Below are positions 54,726 to 64,000 of a stretch of DNA of 64,000 bases, one piece after another. The translations under genes were made by a program, and so were the position numbers. Numbering within the stretch: position 1 is the stretch's first letter; every line of letters starts with the position of its first letter. The notes under the pieces are model-generated. The model saw only the letters and a program-made list of their open reading frames with translations, searched no databases and had not been told where the DNA came from. Source of the stretch: Dermanyssus gallinae (taxonomy: Eukaryota > Arthropoda > Arachnida > Mesostigmata > Dermanyssidae); assembly GCA_003439945.1 (NCBI GenBank), contig QVRM01006776.1:62001-126000 (forward strand). The letters are read 5' to 3'.

Positions 54726-56740
54726 AGTAACAGTAACTAACAGCTCGGCTAGCGGGACAAATTCCACTGCCGTAGCAATGCCACTAGGAACTCTCAGCGA
54801 CCATAAACAAAGTGAAATACTTGTTTTATAAAGCGCATGGTTGCAACTGCCAAAGAACACGTTAACGACCGCAATTTGCACTCGAGCTTAGCGGAGAGCG
54901 AACGGATTAAGCGAAATAAAACAAGGCAACAAAACACAACGCTATTGTGCAGACTCGAGCCATGGTACGCGTACGATCAGTTTACCTGCGTGAACAGCAA
55001 CTGATATGCATTCGATGAAGATGTTATGTACGCAAGTGTTACTAGGCCGGTTTAATATTGGTAAATACCACATGATCTACAATGATTGGAAGTCATGAAG
55101 CAACATCACACATCCGAACTCGCATTGACTATATAGAATATTTTGCATTGCGCTATGAATTGTGACACACTCATTGGCAAAACTGGCACTGCTATGAACT
55201 GTGAAAAAAGTCGACTGATGCTTGAAGAATAAACGAGACTATATGTTTAAAGAAATTATGATTTTGTAAACCTTCTTATTTAATTAAAACCGCCTATAAT
55301 AGATGTCTAGCGCTGGTCGAGGTTTCTAGAAGTTCACTTGACAGTTCACGAGTAGAATGGCGACCGGCAGCCTTGATGAGTTAAGCAAATATAAGTGACG
55401 GCGGTAGACAACAACTTCCAGTTGACAAATATTTGTCTGACATCATGAGTCAAACCTATATGCTAGTGACGTGTTTCCCTTGATTAGCTGTCCTGTCTGA
55501 CGGCTTGTCCAATGAGGCCGTGGCAGACAGATATCCTTGAGGCTATTGTTGAAAGCATAGCCAATCCTATTCTCCGAAGTTCCAAAAGCTTCCGAGCTGG
55601 CGATAAGTGGCCAACGGTGAGAGAGAGAGAAACAGATAGTCCCACTCAACGAATCAATAATCACACAATCACAGGCGGCCTACTGCGCCGACTAGAAAGT
55701 TTGCGGTCATCACAGTAAGGAGGAAGATATATTCGGCCAATGCAGTGTCAGCGGGTAAAGTTGTCATACCGCAGGTGGATGGATTGGGCAGCAGAGGGCA
55801 ACCGTCGACGCTGTGTGATAGAGGTTTTAGCGTCTGTGGTGAAAACGAGGCTTGACTGACCAGATAAAACCAATTAATCAAGCAGCTCCTAGCTCTGAGA
55901 CAATGAGCTTTATGACAATGTCTTCTTAGGTTCGGTATGATTAGACCATTTCGTAATGGCCTCTGTAAGCGTATCTAGGGGTTCCAGAATCTAACAAGTG
56001 ATAACCTGTACACTGTGTTTCAATACTAAAACCTTTTTAGAAGAGAGTTATCGCGTAATCAGTTAGTCCGATAGCTCATGTGGTGGCGGGAAGCCACTTT
56101 TGTATGCTAGGGTTGCCTTTTTACTAATCAAATTATAAGGTCTTTAAATTTGACTTCTGACTACAAAATCAATAAGACTAAGTCACTGCATACTTTCAAA
56201 CTCCTTACATTGCTGCATATGTTATGTCATGTCAGCTTACATTGGTAAGATCGCCTATTACTCGATGCATTACAAAGGGGGGGTATTACAGAAGTTTTCT
56301 TAATGCGCTTTGTCAGCCGATGTTAACCGCCGCTCTAGAAATTCTATTGAGCAGCACGAGGAAACATCAAGACTCTTACTCAATTTGTATATATAGAATA
56401 TTCGATTGAATAGACCCATCGTCGGACAACTCTGGGGCAACGGACTATTTCAATACTAGCTCACTGCATCAAAAAGTCCATATTGAGACCATGTCTAGCA
56501 GAATGGTGTCGAGAGCTTGTATAACCTAGTAATTACCAAACAAATAGCCGAATGAAGTATTAATTAACGAACCCAGCATGTGTATTGCAAACCAATATAA
56601 TTATGCTTTGGTTTATGACCAGACAGCAACGAGCGACATGTAGTCGACGAAGGTAAATAACACCGGAGCGTTTTAAATTAGCTTAAGATACAACGATAAT
56701 TTTTGTAAAGCAAGCATATTTGGGCAAGAGCAAAAGGCAC
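54724..56740. other. Intergenic stretch, no gene seen
   Basis: Anonymous frames only (for example 55512-55718 plus, 55881-55669 minus). No repeat boundary was recognised. Confidence 0.5.
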
Positions 56741-56944
56741 GCCAGATACTAAACAAATTTTGCTGTGCTGCTTATTAGCCAATACATATGTACCTTTGTG
56801 TTTTAGGCAGGCTTTTTTTTAGATTTTCCGTAAGGCTATTTATTGCCTGTGTACGGTTTTTTTCATGCCATGGCTAATTTTTAATCCACTCCGGCATTTA
56901 CTTTGTTTAAAATGGAAACCATGCAAACCAATTTAAGAGTGGCC

Positions 56945-57015
56945 GGTGTGGGTCTCGAACCTAGTCCTCCCGAATGCAAGGCAAAGGCTTTGCCACTAAG
57001 CCATGTTGCTCGGTT
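56945..57015 (-). mobile_element. tRNA-like sequence, SINE head or tRNA-Ala-like pseudogene
   Basis: On the minus strand, ACCGAGCAACATGGCTTAGT begins a tRNA-like stretch with an A box (TGGCTTAGTGGCAAAGC), an anticodon loop CTTGCAT (anticodon TGC would be Ala) and a B box GGTTCGAGACC. The anticodon stem has mismatches and the acceptor ends do not pair well, so it is not a functional tRNA gene. It may head a SINE running leftwards to about 56750, but I found no clear target duplication. Confidence 0.65.
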
Positions 57016-57035
57016 CTTTCATGTATTCTTATGTG

Positions 57036-57146
<111 letters not shown>

Positions 57147-57379
57147 ATACCTGCATTAGGAATATGTCGCTGATGAGCTAACTGCGAGAACACAACACAG
57201 TCAGAGTGCAGGGCGCTCTGCTGCAGCGACAACCAAATCAAATCTCCAAAGGCAAACTTATATCAGCACGCATCAATGTCACGAGATAAAGTAATGAAAG
57301 TCAAGCAATAATTTCGCTCAACTATTTTGTGGCCCTTGGATATCGTTCTTTGCTTGCCTCTTACGAACACACTTCCAGT

Positions 57380-58670
57380 CTTCATCCATCTATCTTGCCT
57401 CTGATCCTCTTCGTTTTTCGCCCGCCTGTCCGCCCACTTTGATCCGCTGCAAGTCTAACGCTCTCAGCTCACGCTTCGCGCTTGTGCGAGACCTATTACG
57501 GGTGTCCGAGCTGAAACGGTGGTTTAGCCAGGCCGATTTTACAGACGGACAGACAGACAGACGCTTGACGGAAGTTCGACCGGTTGCTGCTAGTTTCAGC
57601 ACGCCGCCGCCAGCCGCATGTGGGGGCCCATGCAAAGCGGCAAGCACGCGAAACAGCGTCGGTGTACAATCCCGCCAGCTGTTCGAATAGGCTGGCGAAA
57701 TGTTAAGACTTTAGGCTTCAGCCGCAGCTGGTCTTGAGGTCTCCTCCACACGACGCGCGGAAACGGCCGAATGAGACCCAAAGAGAGAGACAGACAAAGA
57801 GATCCGGGGAGATCCGAAAAGGCCGACGGATGTCAGAAGAGGCCGGGAGAGACCGGGCGAGGCTAGCAGACATCGGGCAAGGCCGGGAGAGATCGGGCGA
57901 GCCCAGCAGAGATCGGGAGAAGCCAGTAGAGATCGGAAGAGGCTAGCAGAGATCGAGAGCAACCAGGGAACTCGAGCGGGGAGGAAGGGACGGAGGGAGG
58001 AAGTTAGTAGCAGGGAAAAGGGGAAGGCGCGGCCGCGGGGGGCGATACCGGCAACGAAGGCAAAGAAGGCCGAATTCGATATAAAGTCACAAGCCTTTTA
58101 GCTATAAAAGGCACGAGCTGCTAGCTATTCTGAACGATGACGACGACGACGACGACCTAATATCGTTGTGAGAGGCGGCGCAGTGCCAACTAACTGTGCA
58201 GTAACACCAAGAGCAGTAGCAGAGGGAAGCAGAGCAGCATCAATAACAACAACAGCAGCAGTAGCAGCTGCAGAAGCAGCAGCAGCAGCCCTAACAACAC
58301 TAGACGCTTCTGCTGGTGCCCCCAGGGCCGACCGAACCCCCCCCCCCCCGCACGGACCGTTGGACGTGATCGTTGGCCCGCCGCCGCGCCTGCCTCCAAT
58401 GCGTGCCGCTCTTCCTCGGCTGCTATCGTACCACCGCGGCCCCGAGAACGGGCCCCCTCGACTCGAGCGTAGCGATCAGACTGCGTAGGCAATAAACGTT
58501 TCCCTTCTTGCGCCCGCGATATTTAAATCAAAATCGCCTTCAAAACAGCCGATTTAGTCGTCGATCTATCTCGCAGCCCGATCTCGACGTATAAATAAAT
58601 GTCCAAGCTCGTCGTCGCCCGGGCACGAGCGTTCGCTAAACGGACCACCAACCCTGGCAAAGCAATTTCA
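57380..58670. other. GC-rich island
   Basis: Contains the minisatellite at 57804-57963, GAC repeats (58138-58157), CAG-like repeats (58242-58292) and a C run (58339-58349). Plus frames 57439-57690 and 58168-58488 and minus frame 57647-57390 are unrecognised and overlapping. Possible promoter or 5'-exon region; no decisive signal. Confidence 0.4.
57804..57963. repeat. 20-bp minisatellite, about eight units
   Basis: Consensus about AGCAGAGATCGGGCGAGGCC with units in register at 57824, 57844, 57864, 57884, 57904, 57924 and 57944. Because 20 is not a multiple of three, the translated frame cycles and is not a protein repeat. Confidence 0.9.
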
Positions 58671-58678
58671 GATAACTA

Positions 58679-58679
<1 letters not shown>

Positions 58680-58752
<73 letters not shown>
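58680..58752. repeat. Long TA microsatellite
   Basis: About 73 bp of TA. Confidence 0.95.
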
Positions 58753-58755
<3 letters not shown>

Positions 58756-58759
58756 TAAA

Positions 58760-59009
58760 CAATACTACCCAAGCAATACAATACAAGCAGACTGTTCCTG
58801 TTGTTCCTGTCAATCTTCCAGAACCCCCGGCGGTTCACTCGACAGTCGTCAAAGCCAAAGACTCAATCCAGGCAAAGCTATTTCTTAATATTTTCCGTTC
58901 AAAACCACCAACAAACTTAAGCTTCTCTCCATATCTTCTCTCGTTAGGCAACCTCTTTTGTTATATAGAAAGGGATATTCAGGAATGCATACATTACCAG
59001 TCAGTGGTC
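58760..59009. other. Spacer, no gene seen
   Basis: The plus frame 58599-59021 passes through the TA tract and is not convincing. Confidence 0.5.
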
Positions 59010-59090
59010 ACTGTGTTGTAGTTGCAAAACCACTAAACCCGGATTTTTCCCATCTCCCCAGGTTCAGAACTACATGGCATTTTTCTCCAC
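59010..59090 (-). mobile_element. Poly(A) retroposon copy 3, old fragment
   Basis: Plus-strand phrases AACCACTAAACCCGGATTT and CTCCCCAGGTTCAGAACTAC match, in reverse orientation, the 3' region of the 7597-8025 element. No poly(A) or TSD survives. Confidence 0.55.
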
Positions 59091-59849
59091 GAATGTGCAA
59101 CATGAAACATCCCCTCTTTCAACTACTAACCATAGTTAGGGCCATATTTCTATTACGTAACATACGGTATCCTAGAGTGATAGGGGAGGTTGCAGTGTCA
59201 GCTTTCGAAAACAGCAGCTTCTCCAGGACTAGACCTACGAACCATAACCGACAAAACAGCTACCTCCTACTTCAGCTCATTCCATTCTCAGTATTGTCTG
59301 TTTATTCGTTTGCTAACTTACCTTTATGAATTTTGCCTTAGGCTCGATGCTTTTCGTGCGATCACGCTGAAAACTGAACCGGTTACCTTCCAACGTGAGG
59401 ACCCTTATACTAAATATTTGTTTTTCCATTAAACTCAATGTGGAGATGGCGGAGTGTAAGCTAAATCACTTATTTTTGTTATACCGATGTGGCTGGCCAG
59501 ACTCTAAGTGCATATATAATGTATCACTGCAAGCAAACGAATGGTCCGAACGGATAATTGGAAAAGCTAAAGATATGTATGTTCGGAGAAAAAAAAACTG
59601 TTTCGTTTGAAGTATACTCACGTTGGCGGCCGGAAGGCATATTAAGAACAGTATGTTTGTATTCGCTAATCAAAATTCATAGCACAATCACAAGAAACAG
59701 GATGTTTAGAGACGATCATTGTTGGCAACAAATCGATGGTTGTTTGATTTGTCAGGCATTTACCGTACGCCGTTTTCGTTGGATTTCCATTGTGTAGCAT
59801 AACAGAGACGGGGAGGTTCACTGCTGGTGTACGATCTGCAGATTTTTAG
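59091..59849. other. Intergenic stretch, no gene seen
   Basis: Anonymous plus frames (59190-59432, 59395-59797). Confidence 0.5.
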
Positions 59850-60000
59850 ATTTTTATTTTTTTACCGGAGTTTCGGGACTGCGTAATACACGTGTGCCGT
59901 TGGTAGCTGTCATTAACTAGTGTGGGATTTACAAACCCACTAAACCCGTATTACTCCACCCACCCCCAGGTTCGGAATTGCGTGTACGCTCTGTACCTGA
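59850..60000 (-). mobile_element. Poly(A) retroposon copy 4
   Basis: In reverse orientation it matches the 3' part of 7597-8025: ACTAGTGTGGGATTTACAAA, CCCACTAAACCCG and CCACCCCCAGGTTCGG, with T-rich sequence at 59850-59862 as the complement of its poly(A). It is more diverged than copy 2, and no TSD is evident. Confidence 0.65.
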
Positions 60001-60716
60001 CGGCTGCAATCGTATCTTCTCTGTTAATACGAAAGGTTTGGGCTCGGGGGGAGGGGGAAACGGCGTACAATATTCACATCACGAATCGAACTACCATCGA
60101 TTTGGTAATAATAATAATGATAATCCCAACAAAATACACATTGAATATGCATTATCCTAAATTAATATTATTATTATGGAAGTGTACTAGCAAAATGGTG
60201 ATGTACTGAACGCAAAAACTCAAGCTCACGACGACACGAAATGTTTATTTTTGCAAACTCTCTTTAACGAGGAAATGTTTCGTGAGAATGGAATTACTAT
60301 AATCTGTTATAGCAATGTGGATTGTCGGACATCACGTCACAAACGGCGCCATTATCTACGCGTACACAAAGCAAACCAGATGCCGTGTTTGGGAGAAAAT
60401 TCTGCTTTGTCTGAAAGATACTCACCCAGGCTAGAAAAAAACAAATATTGACATGGAAAACCGTTCCCAAACATTATGGTCCTGGAATATCCACTTTTCT
60501 GACTTTCACGTCTAATGACTTGAAAATTTAGTATAACGTTTAAGGTTCGTAGAGGAACCACATAAATATACACTTTACAGGGATTGATTTGGTCATATAC
60601 TGATTCAATTCGTGATATTATTACTATAAACCGTGTTTCCCCACTGTCGCACACCTAATGTTGGAATTGCGTAAGGTCCCGTGTTAACAGAGGAGGAAAG
60701 AAGCGACTTGTGTATG

Positions 60717-60718
<2 letters not shown>
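60001..60718. other. AT-rich spacer, no gene seen
   Basis: Short frames only, for example minus 60654-60352; no motif recognised. Confidence 0.5.

Positions 60719-60758
<40 letters not shown>
60719..60758. repeat. TA microsatellite at LINE 3' end
   Basis: TA run directly downstream (minus sense) of the right-edge element's 3' UTR. Confidence 0.95.
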
Positions 60759-60763
<5 letters not shown>

Positions 60764-60823
60764 TTTTACAATTATGTTTATTTCACTCAAATTGAGTATA
60801 ATATACATTTCAAAAATGTTTCT

Positions 60824-62788
60824 TCATGTTGCTCTATCTTCTTCACGCTTCCGACGAGAGAAGTAGTGCAGCGATTTTCGGTCCAGCGCTGTGCATTCCA
60901 CTGCATGGTACTTGGCACACCTCTGCAGGCAGAACCGGCAGGTGCACAACTCGTACTCCTCGTGAAAGGTTGCGTTTGAACATACCAGGTAGTGATAACC
61001 ATGCACTATGTACCTGGTGTATACGTGGCGATTGTCACATGCAGGACCAGACCAAAGGTGCAAGGCATTGAAAACGTCCAAACCACCGACCTCCCGTCTG
61101 GCCTGTTCGACTTTAGCTTCCCACTCCGAAATAAAACATTCGTAAGGTACTGTACGCGGCATCTTCAGCCTTAGTCGGATTGTTTCAGCAGCCGGTGGGC
61201 AGCCTGACATGAGATACACAAAGCGGCTCCTCTCTCGGATAGGCAAGCAGAGCACTCGCTTCATATATAATGAAAAACACCTTTCAAGCTGGTTAAAATT
61301 CGCCAGCGTGAGGTGGTTCCACACTCTGTCAAGACCGTACATCAGCCCCGGAACAATCTTAAGCATGAAGAGCCTCACTGCTGAGAGAACGGACAGTCTT
61401 CGGACATTGCCTACTTCCCCGTAAAGAGAGACAAGTGCCTTCCGTACTGTTTCGTTTACATGCGCTGTGAACGTCGTTCCCGTATAATGAACCCGAAGGC
61501 CAAGATACTGGAAGGAGTTAACAAACTCCAATGGTTGGCCGCAGCAACGTATAACGTCTCTGGCAGCCAATCGACCTCCACGCCTGAATTTCATGGCTTT
61601 GGTTTTCCTGGTGTTTATCTCAAGTCCCTTCGAGACAAGGAACGCCTCTATCATAGAGGTAGTGCGCTTGATGGCACCTAAATCGCGATGAGCGACCACG
61701 ATATCATCTGCATACATTACCACTACGGCTTTTTGGTACTCCTGTCGGACGTAACCGACGAGGTCAGCAAGGAGAAGTGTAAACGAGACGCAGCTTAGCG
61801 GGTCTCCTTGCGGAGTTCCCACATTTTGCTTAATCTCTAATACACCCTGCTCACCGTCTACCAACAAGGTGTCCTCCTCAAAGAAACTTGCTATTACACT
61901 CAGGAGAGAGCCACCCACTTCTGCTCGTTGGAATGCTTCAACCAGCAGATGGCGAGGGGCTTTGTCAAAGGCCTTGACGCAGTCAATAAAGACTGCATAC
62001 AGATGACCTTTGGGTTGTGCCACAGCTCGCTCGATTTCTGACTGGAGAACATGGATTGCATCACGGGTGCCTCGGCCTCTTCTAAAACCGAATTGCTCCG
62101 GTGGAAGTGCCTCTTCAGCCACCCGCTCAATCCGTCGAATAACCAATTTACAGAAAATCTTCTTCAATGTGCGTTCTGACGCCACTCCACGATAGAGATT
62201 TGGATCCTGCTTGTCATCACCATGCCTACCCTTGAACAGAAGAGAAAGCCTGGCGACATGCCAGACTTTAGGCATCCGCCCCCTCTTTATAATTTCGTTA
62301 AAGAAATCACAAAGAGTTTCTGCCAAGAGAGGAAGTGACTGGATCCAATGCTCATAGCAGACCTGATCGGGCCCTGAGCTCTTTCTCTTCGGGAGTGACC
62401 GTAGGACCTGACACACCTCCTCCACCTCGAAAGGCAGATTCATGTTGTGCTGCTCCAGTGTAAGCGGATGCTGTACGATTGGAGATACGGCCGCAACGTC
62501 ACAATTGAATAAAAGATTAGTTAGGTGGTTCTTTACCTGCCCGTCGCTAAGCGGGTTCACCGCCCTACGAGGTCGCACGATGTAAGCTGAAGGCTCTCGT
62601 TCTGCCCTTTCGAGCAGCCGTCGTTCCTCCCGCCTTGCGTGTTCCCTTTTATGGTCATAGCAGAGTCTTATATACGCCTTTCTACGCTCAAAGTAGTCCC
62701 GCCTGGCTTGCAGTGATGATGTTGCTCTGGCTCTTGCTTGGCGCAGGAGTCCGAGCACTTCACCGTGGGCGAGGTAGCAGGCTCGAGA
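60824..62788 (-). CDS. Reverse transcriptase part of ORF2, with C-terminal Cys/His knuckle
   Basis: This segment encodes the polymerase for target-primed reverse transcription. After an Arg-rich helical N-terminus (RREERRLLERAERE) come KRKSSGPDQVCYEHW, FKGR...NLYRGVASERTLKKIF, PPEQFGFRRGRGTRDAI, HLYAVFIDCVKAFDK (motif A, first Asp), VGTPQGDPLSCVSF (motif B) and VMYADDIVVA (motif C, YADD at 61703-61714). The thumb/connection follows, with FQYLGLRVHY and YGLDRVWNHLT. Near the end is CTCRFCLQRCAKYH (about 60900-60948), probably a zinc knuckle. Length is about 655 codons. There is no ATG at its beginning: the segment directly follows the TAG at 62792-62794 in the same phase, so translation would need readthrough, or the TAG is a disabling mutation. 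A stop follows at 60824. Confidence 0.9.
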   Translation of the reverse strand, partial: SRACYLAHGEVLGLLRQARARATSSLQARRDYFERRKAYIRLCYDHKREHARREERRLLERAEREPSAYIVRPRRAVNPLSDGQVKNHLTNLLFNCDVAAVSPIVQHPLTLEQHNMNLPFEVEEVCQVLRSLPKRKSSGPDQVCYEHWIQSLPLLAETLCDFFNEIIKRGRMPKVWHVARLSLLFKGRHGDDKQDPNLYRGVASERTLKKIFCKLVIRRIERVAEEALPPEQFGFRRGRGTRDAIHVLQSEIERAVAQPKGHLYAVFIDCVKAFDKAPRHLLVEAFQRAEVGGSLLSVIASFFEEDTLLVDGEQGVLEIKQNVGTPQGDPLSCVSFTLLLADLVGYVRQEYQKAVVVMYADDIVVAHRDLGAIKRTTSMIEAFLVSKGLEINTRKTKAMKFRRGGRLAARDVIRCCGQPLEFVNSFQYLGLRVHYTGTTFTAHVNETVRKALVSLYGEVGNVRRLSVLSAVRLFMLKIVPGLMYGLDRVWNHLTLANFNQLERCFSLYMKRVLCLPIRERSRFVYLMSGCPPAAETIRLRLKMPRTVPYECFISEWEAKVEQARREVGGLDVFNALHLWSGPACDNRHVYTRYIVHGYHYLVCSNATFHEEYELCTCRFCLQRCAKYHAVECTALDRKSLHYFSRRKREEDRAT

Positions 62789-62791
62789 GTA

Positions 62792-63637
62792 CTACGGGCG
62801 TGATCTCTTTTGCCATAATCTTTTCCACTTCACTGCACTTCTCATCGTTCTCTCCAACTGATCACAAGTGGAATCAATGTCAGGGCTTACCTCAAGACCG
62901 CCCACCGCTCTGTCCAAAAGAGATAGATTAATTCGTCTCATTGCAGACCAGCGCGGCGGGTTATGTCGGTCTCGCCAAATACCGGGAACATCGACAACGG
63001 CCAACACTGGTTGGTGCTTTCGAGCCGCTTCATAAAGAACATCGAAGCTTTTAATTTCACGGCTGACAAGGTTGTGAAACAACAGGTCGATGGTGCTGCT
63101 TCCATTGTGACTCAAATATGTATAGTCTTCACGCGCGTTAGCACATTTCAGACCAATATTTTCCATCACCTGAAGCAGCACCTCGCCTTTATCATCGTTG
63201 GCCCCACAATCGATTCTGGCATTGAAATCACCGCCGACGATAGTTGGCATGGTCAGATTTAACTCAGAAAGTCCAAAGCTCACCGTTTCAGCAACCTCCG
63301 CAGAATCGAATGTGGGTGGGAAATAGAATACAGCGACGTTTACCCTCTCAGAGGAGAGCACTACGCAGTATTCATCTTTCCTGACGCATTGCATCGGTGG
63401 TAAGCGCTTATGTAGGTAGATAGATAACCCACCCACAGGTCTTCCCCGACCTCCCGCAGGTAAGACAGCCAGCTGGTGAAAGCCCCGCATATCATTGATA
63501 TGCAGTTCGTCCCGCTGAAATGTCTCCGTGAGGAGTGCAATGTCAACCAACTTAAACATGTCATCACGTGCAAGATCCATTGCCCCTTTAAGTCCCTCAC
63601 AATTCCAGAGAAGCACTCGTAGAGGTATGTTTGCCAC
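62792..63637 (-). CDS. APE-type endonuclease part of ORF2
   Basis: Encodes the nicking endonuclease that primes insertion. Motifs in order are LLWNCEGL (Asn, about 63594-63620), LLTETF (Glu), VFYFPP, VGGDFNARID (Asp/Asn, about 63214-63240), SSTIDLLFHN (Asp) and RKHQPVLAVVD, where a His survives but the usual SD of SDH is RK. The first codon shown is GTG. The first in-frame ATG (GAMDLARDDM) lies after the WNCEG motif, so ATG initiation would remove a catalytic residue. The phase is open upstream to the ORF1 stop TGA (63665-63667). The domain ends KRLWQKRSRP followed by TAG. About 282 codons, a usual length for this domain plus linker. Confidence 0.88.
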   Translation of the reverse strand: MANIPLRVLLWNCEGLKGAMDLARDDMFKLVDIALLTETFQRDELHINDMRGFHQLAVLPAGGRGRPVGGLSIYLHKRLPPMQCVRKDEYCVVLSSERVNVAVFYFPPTFDSAEVAETVSFGLSELNLTMPTIVGGDFNARIDCGANDDKGEVLLQVMENIGLKCANAREDYTYLSHNGSSTIDLLFHNLVSREIKSFDVLYEAARKHQPVLAVVDVPGIWRDRHNPPRWSAMRRINLSLLDRAVGGLEVSPDIDSTCDQLERTMRSAVKWKRLWQKRSRP

Positions 63638-63664
63638 TACGCTTGCAGTTCTAGAACTGGTCAG

Positions 63665-64000
63665 TCACTTACGGGGGCTTGGACCGCCAGGCGCACTTAA
63701 ACTCTCCTTAACCATCCTCTCGTAGGGGACGTCCCCAACCCAGCGACGGAACAGACTTCCCTTTGGCCAGAATTCATTTCTGCAACAGTTTGCGTAATCT
63801 TCGTCACGCACCACCACATAGAACACAGCATCACTACCATGTGTATGTATCTTCCAAACCGCTTTCACAGTTATGCCCTTGCCAGTAAGCCAGGCCTGCA
63901 GCCCGACCGCCGATGTCTTCTGCGCCAATCGTGCCACTCTCAAGGCGCAGATCTTCGCTGGTCTAGCATAGACTTCTAATCCGCCTATGCCATCTGTTGC
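63665..64000 (-). CDS. ORF1 C-terminal part, nucleic-acid-binding protein, partial at window edge
   Basis: The minus phase is open for 111 codons from the window edge to TGA (63665-63667). It reads IGGLEVYARPAKICALRVAR, GLQAWLTGKGITVKAVWKIH, then AVFYVVVRDEDYANCCRN, EFWPKGSLFRRWVGD and ends in APGGPSPRK. The combination of a short beta-rich segment and EFWPxGxxxRRW resembles the C-terminal domain of ORF1 proteins in CR1/L2-like elements (xxLWPxGVxVRRF). Its role would be RNA binding in the retrotransposition particle. The N-terminus is outside the window. Confidence 0.7.
   Translation of the reverse strand, partial: ATDGIGGLEVYARPAKICALRVARLAQKTSAVGLQAWLTGKGITVKAVWKIHTHGSDAVFYVVVRDEDYANCCRNEFWPKGSLFRRWVGDVPYERMVKESLSAPGGPSPRK

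Larger units (their letters stand above)
60761..64000 (-). mobile_element. APE-class non-LTR retrotransposon, nearly full ORF2, 5' end beyond window
   Basis: On the minus strand it runs ORF1 C-terminus (64000-63665), endonuclease (63637-62792), RT and knuckle (62788-60824), then about 60 bp of 3' UTR ending beside a TA tract. All three parts are in one reading phase, separated only by TGA (63665-63667) and TAG (62792-62794). Two further copies of the family lie in this window. The C-terminal region (LGLRVHYTG..FTxH, RYIVHGYHYLVCSN, CTCxxC) resembles a non-LTR lineage common in arthropods, but I do not assign a clade name. The RT is open for over 640 codons with all core motifs, so this is a young copy. 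Confidence 0.93.

Noticed and set aside
56945..57015. Functional tRNA-Ala gene
   Set aside because: Anticodon stem mismatches and poor acceptor pairing; better explained as a SINE head or pseudogene.

Overview
This is a eukaryotic nuclear window, most likely from an arthropod and plausibly a chelicerate such as a mite or tick (inference, low confidence at species level). It has no prokaryotic gene organisation. It is full of long TA dinucleotide tracts, GTT/CAG/GAC triplet repeats and decayed copies of several arthropod-type transposable elements. No host protein-coding gene could be identified with confidence; a few GC-rich islands could hold exons or promoters.

Almost everything recognisable is mobile DNA. 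(1) A non-LTR retrotransposon family with an APE endonuclease, a reverse transcriptase (RT) and a C-terminal Cys/His knuckle has one nearly complete copy at the right edge (60761-64000, minus), a 5'-truncated copy (51371-52255, minus) and an older wreck (40690-41590, minus). (2) R1-like retrotransposon remnants lie outside rDNA at 4431-4925, 5345-8620, 10950-11640 and perhaps 27380-27480, all minus. The largest is interrupted by a poly(A)-tailed retroposon (7597-8025) with a 12-bp target-site duplication (TSD). (3) A retroelement class whose post-RT tail carries a KRPDG...D-x-T motif, resembling a restriction-like (PD-(D/E)xK) endonuclease, is seen at the left edge (1-306, minus), at 3734-4258 (plus) and at 27165-27262 (minus). 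(4) CR1-like or other non-LTR 3' ends lie at 12200-12660, 13611-14160, 18338-18780, 39119-39442, 48244-48780 and 54228-54690; further RT or endonuclease scraps are at 17330-17690, 25834-25940, 34460-34800 and 50557-51000. (5) Tc1-like DNA transposon copies lie at 32270-33131 and 52489-54067; the second has long terminal inverted repeats (TIRs). (6) tRNA-derived SINEs lie at 15862-16056, about 44930-45085, 39803-40102 and about 56945-57015. Four copies of a separate poly(A) retroposon family are also present.

Between these lie AT-rich intergenic DNA, GC-rich triplet-repeat islands (about 9.1-9.7, 15.1-15.8, 22.5-23.8, 29.0-30.6, 36.3-37.4, 38.2-38.9, 43.0-44.7 and 57.4-58.6 kb), one 20-bp minisatellite, one 39-bp tandem duplication and several hairpins. 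The layout suggests repeated waves of insertion into a non-coding or intronic region, with nested insertions giving a relative chronology. The most instructive points are the stop-separated but in-frame ORF1/endonuclease/RT layout of the right-edge element, a transposase nonsense codon shared by both Tc1-like copies, and three independent remnants of the KRPDG-tail retroelement class.
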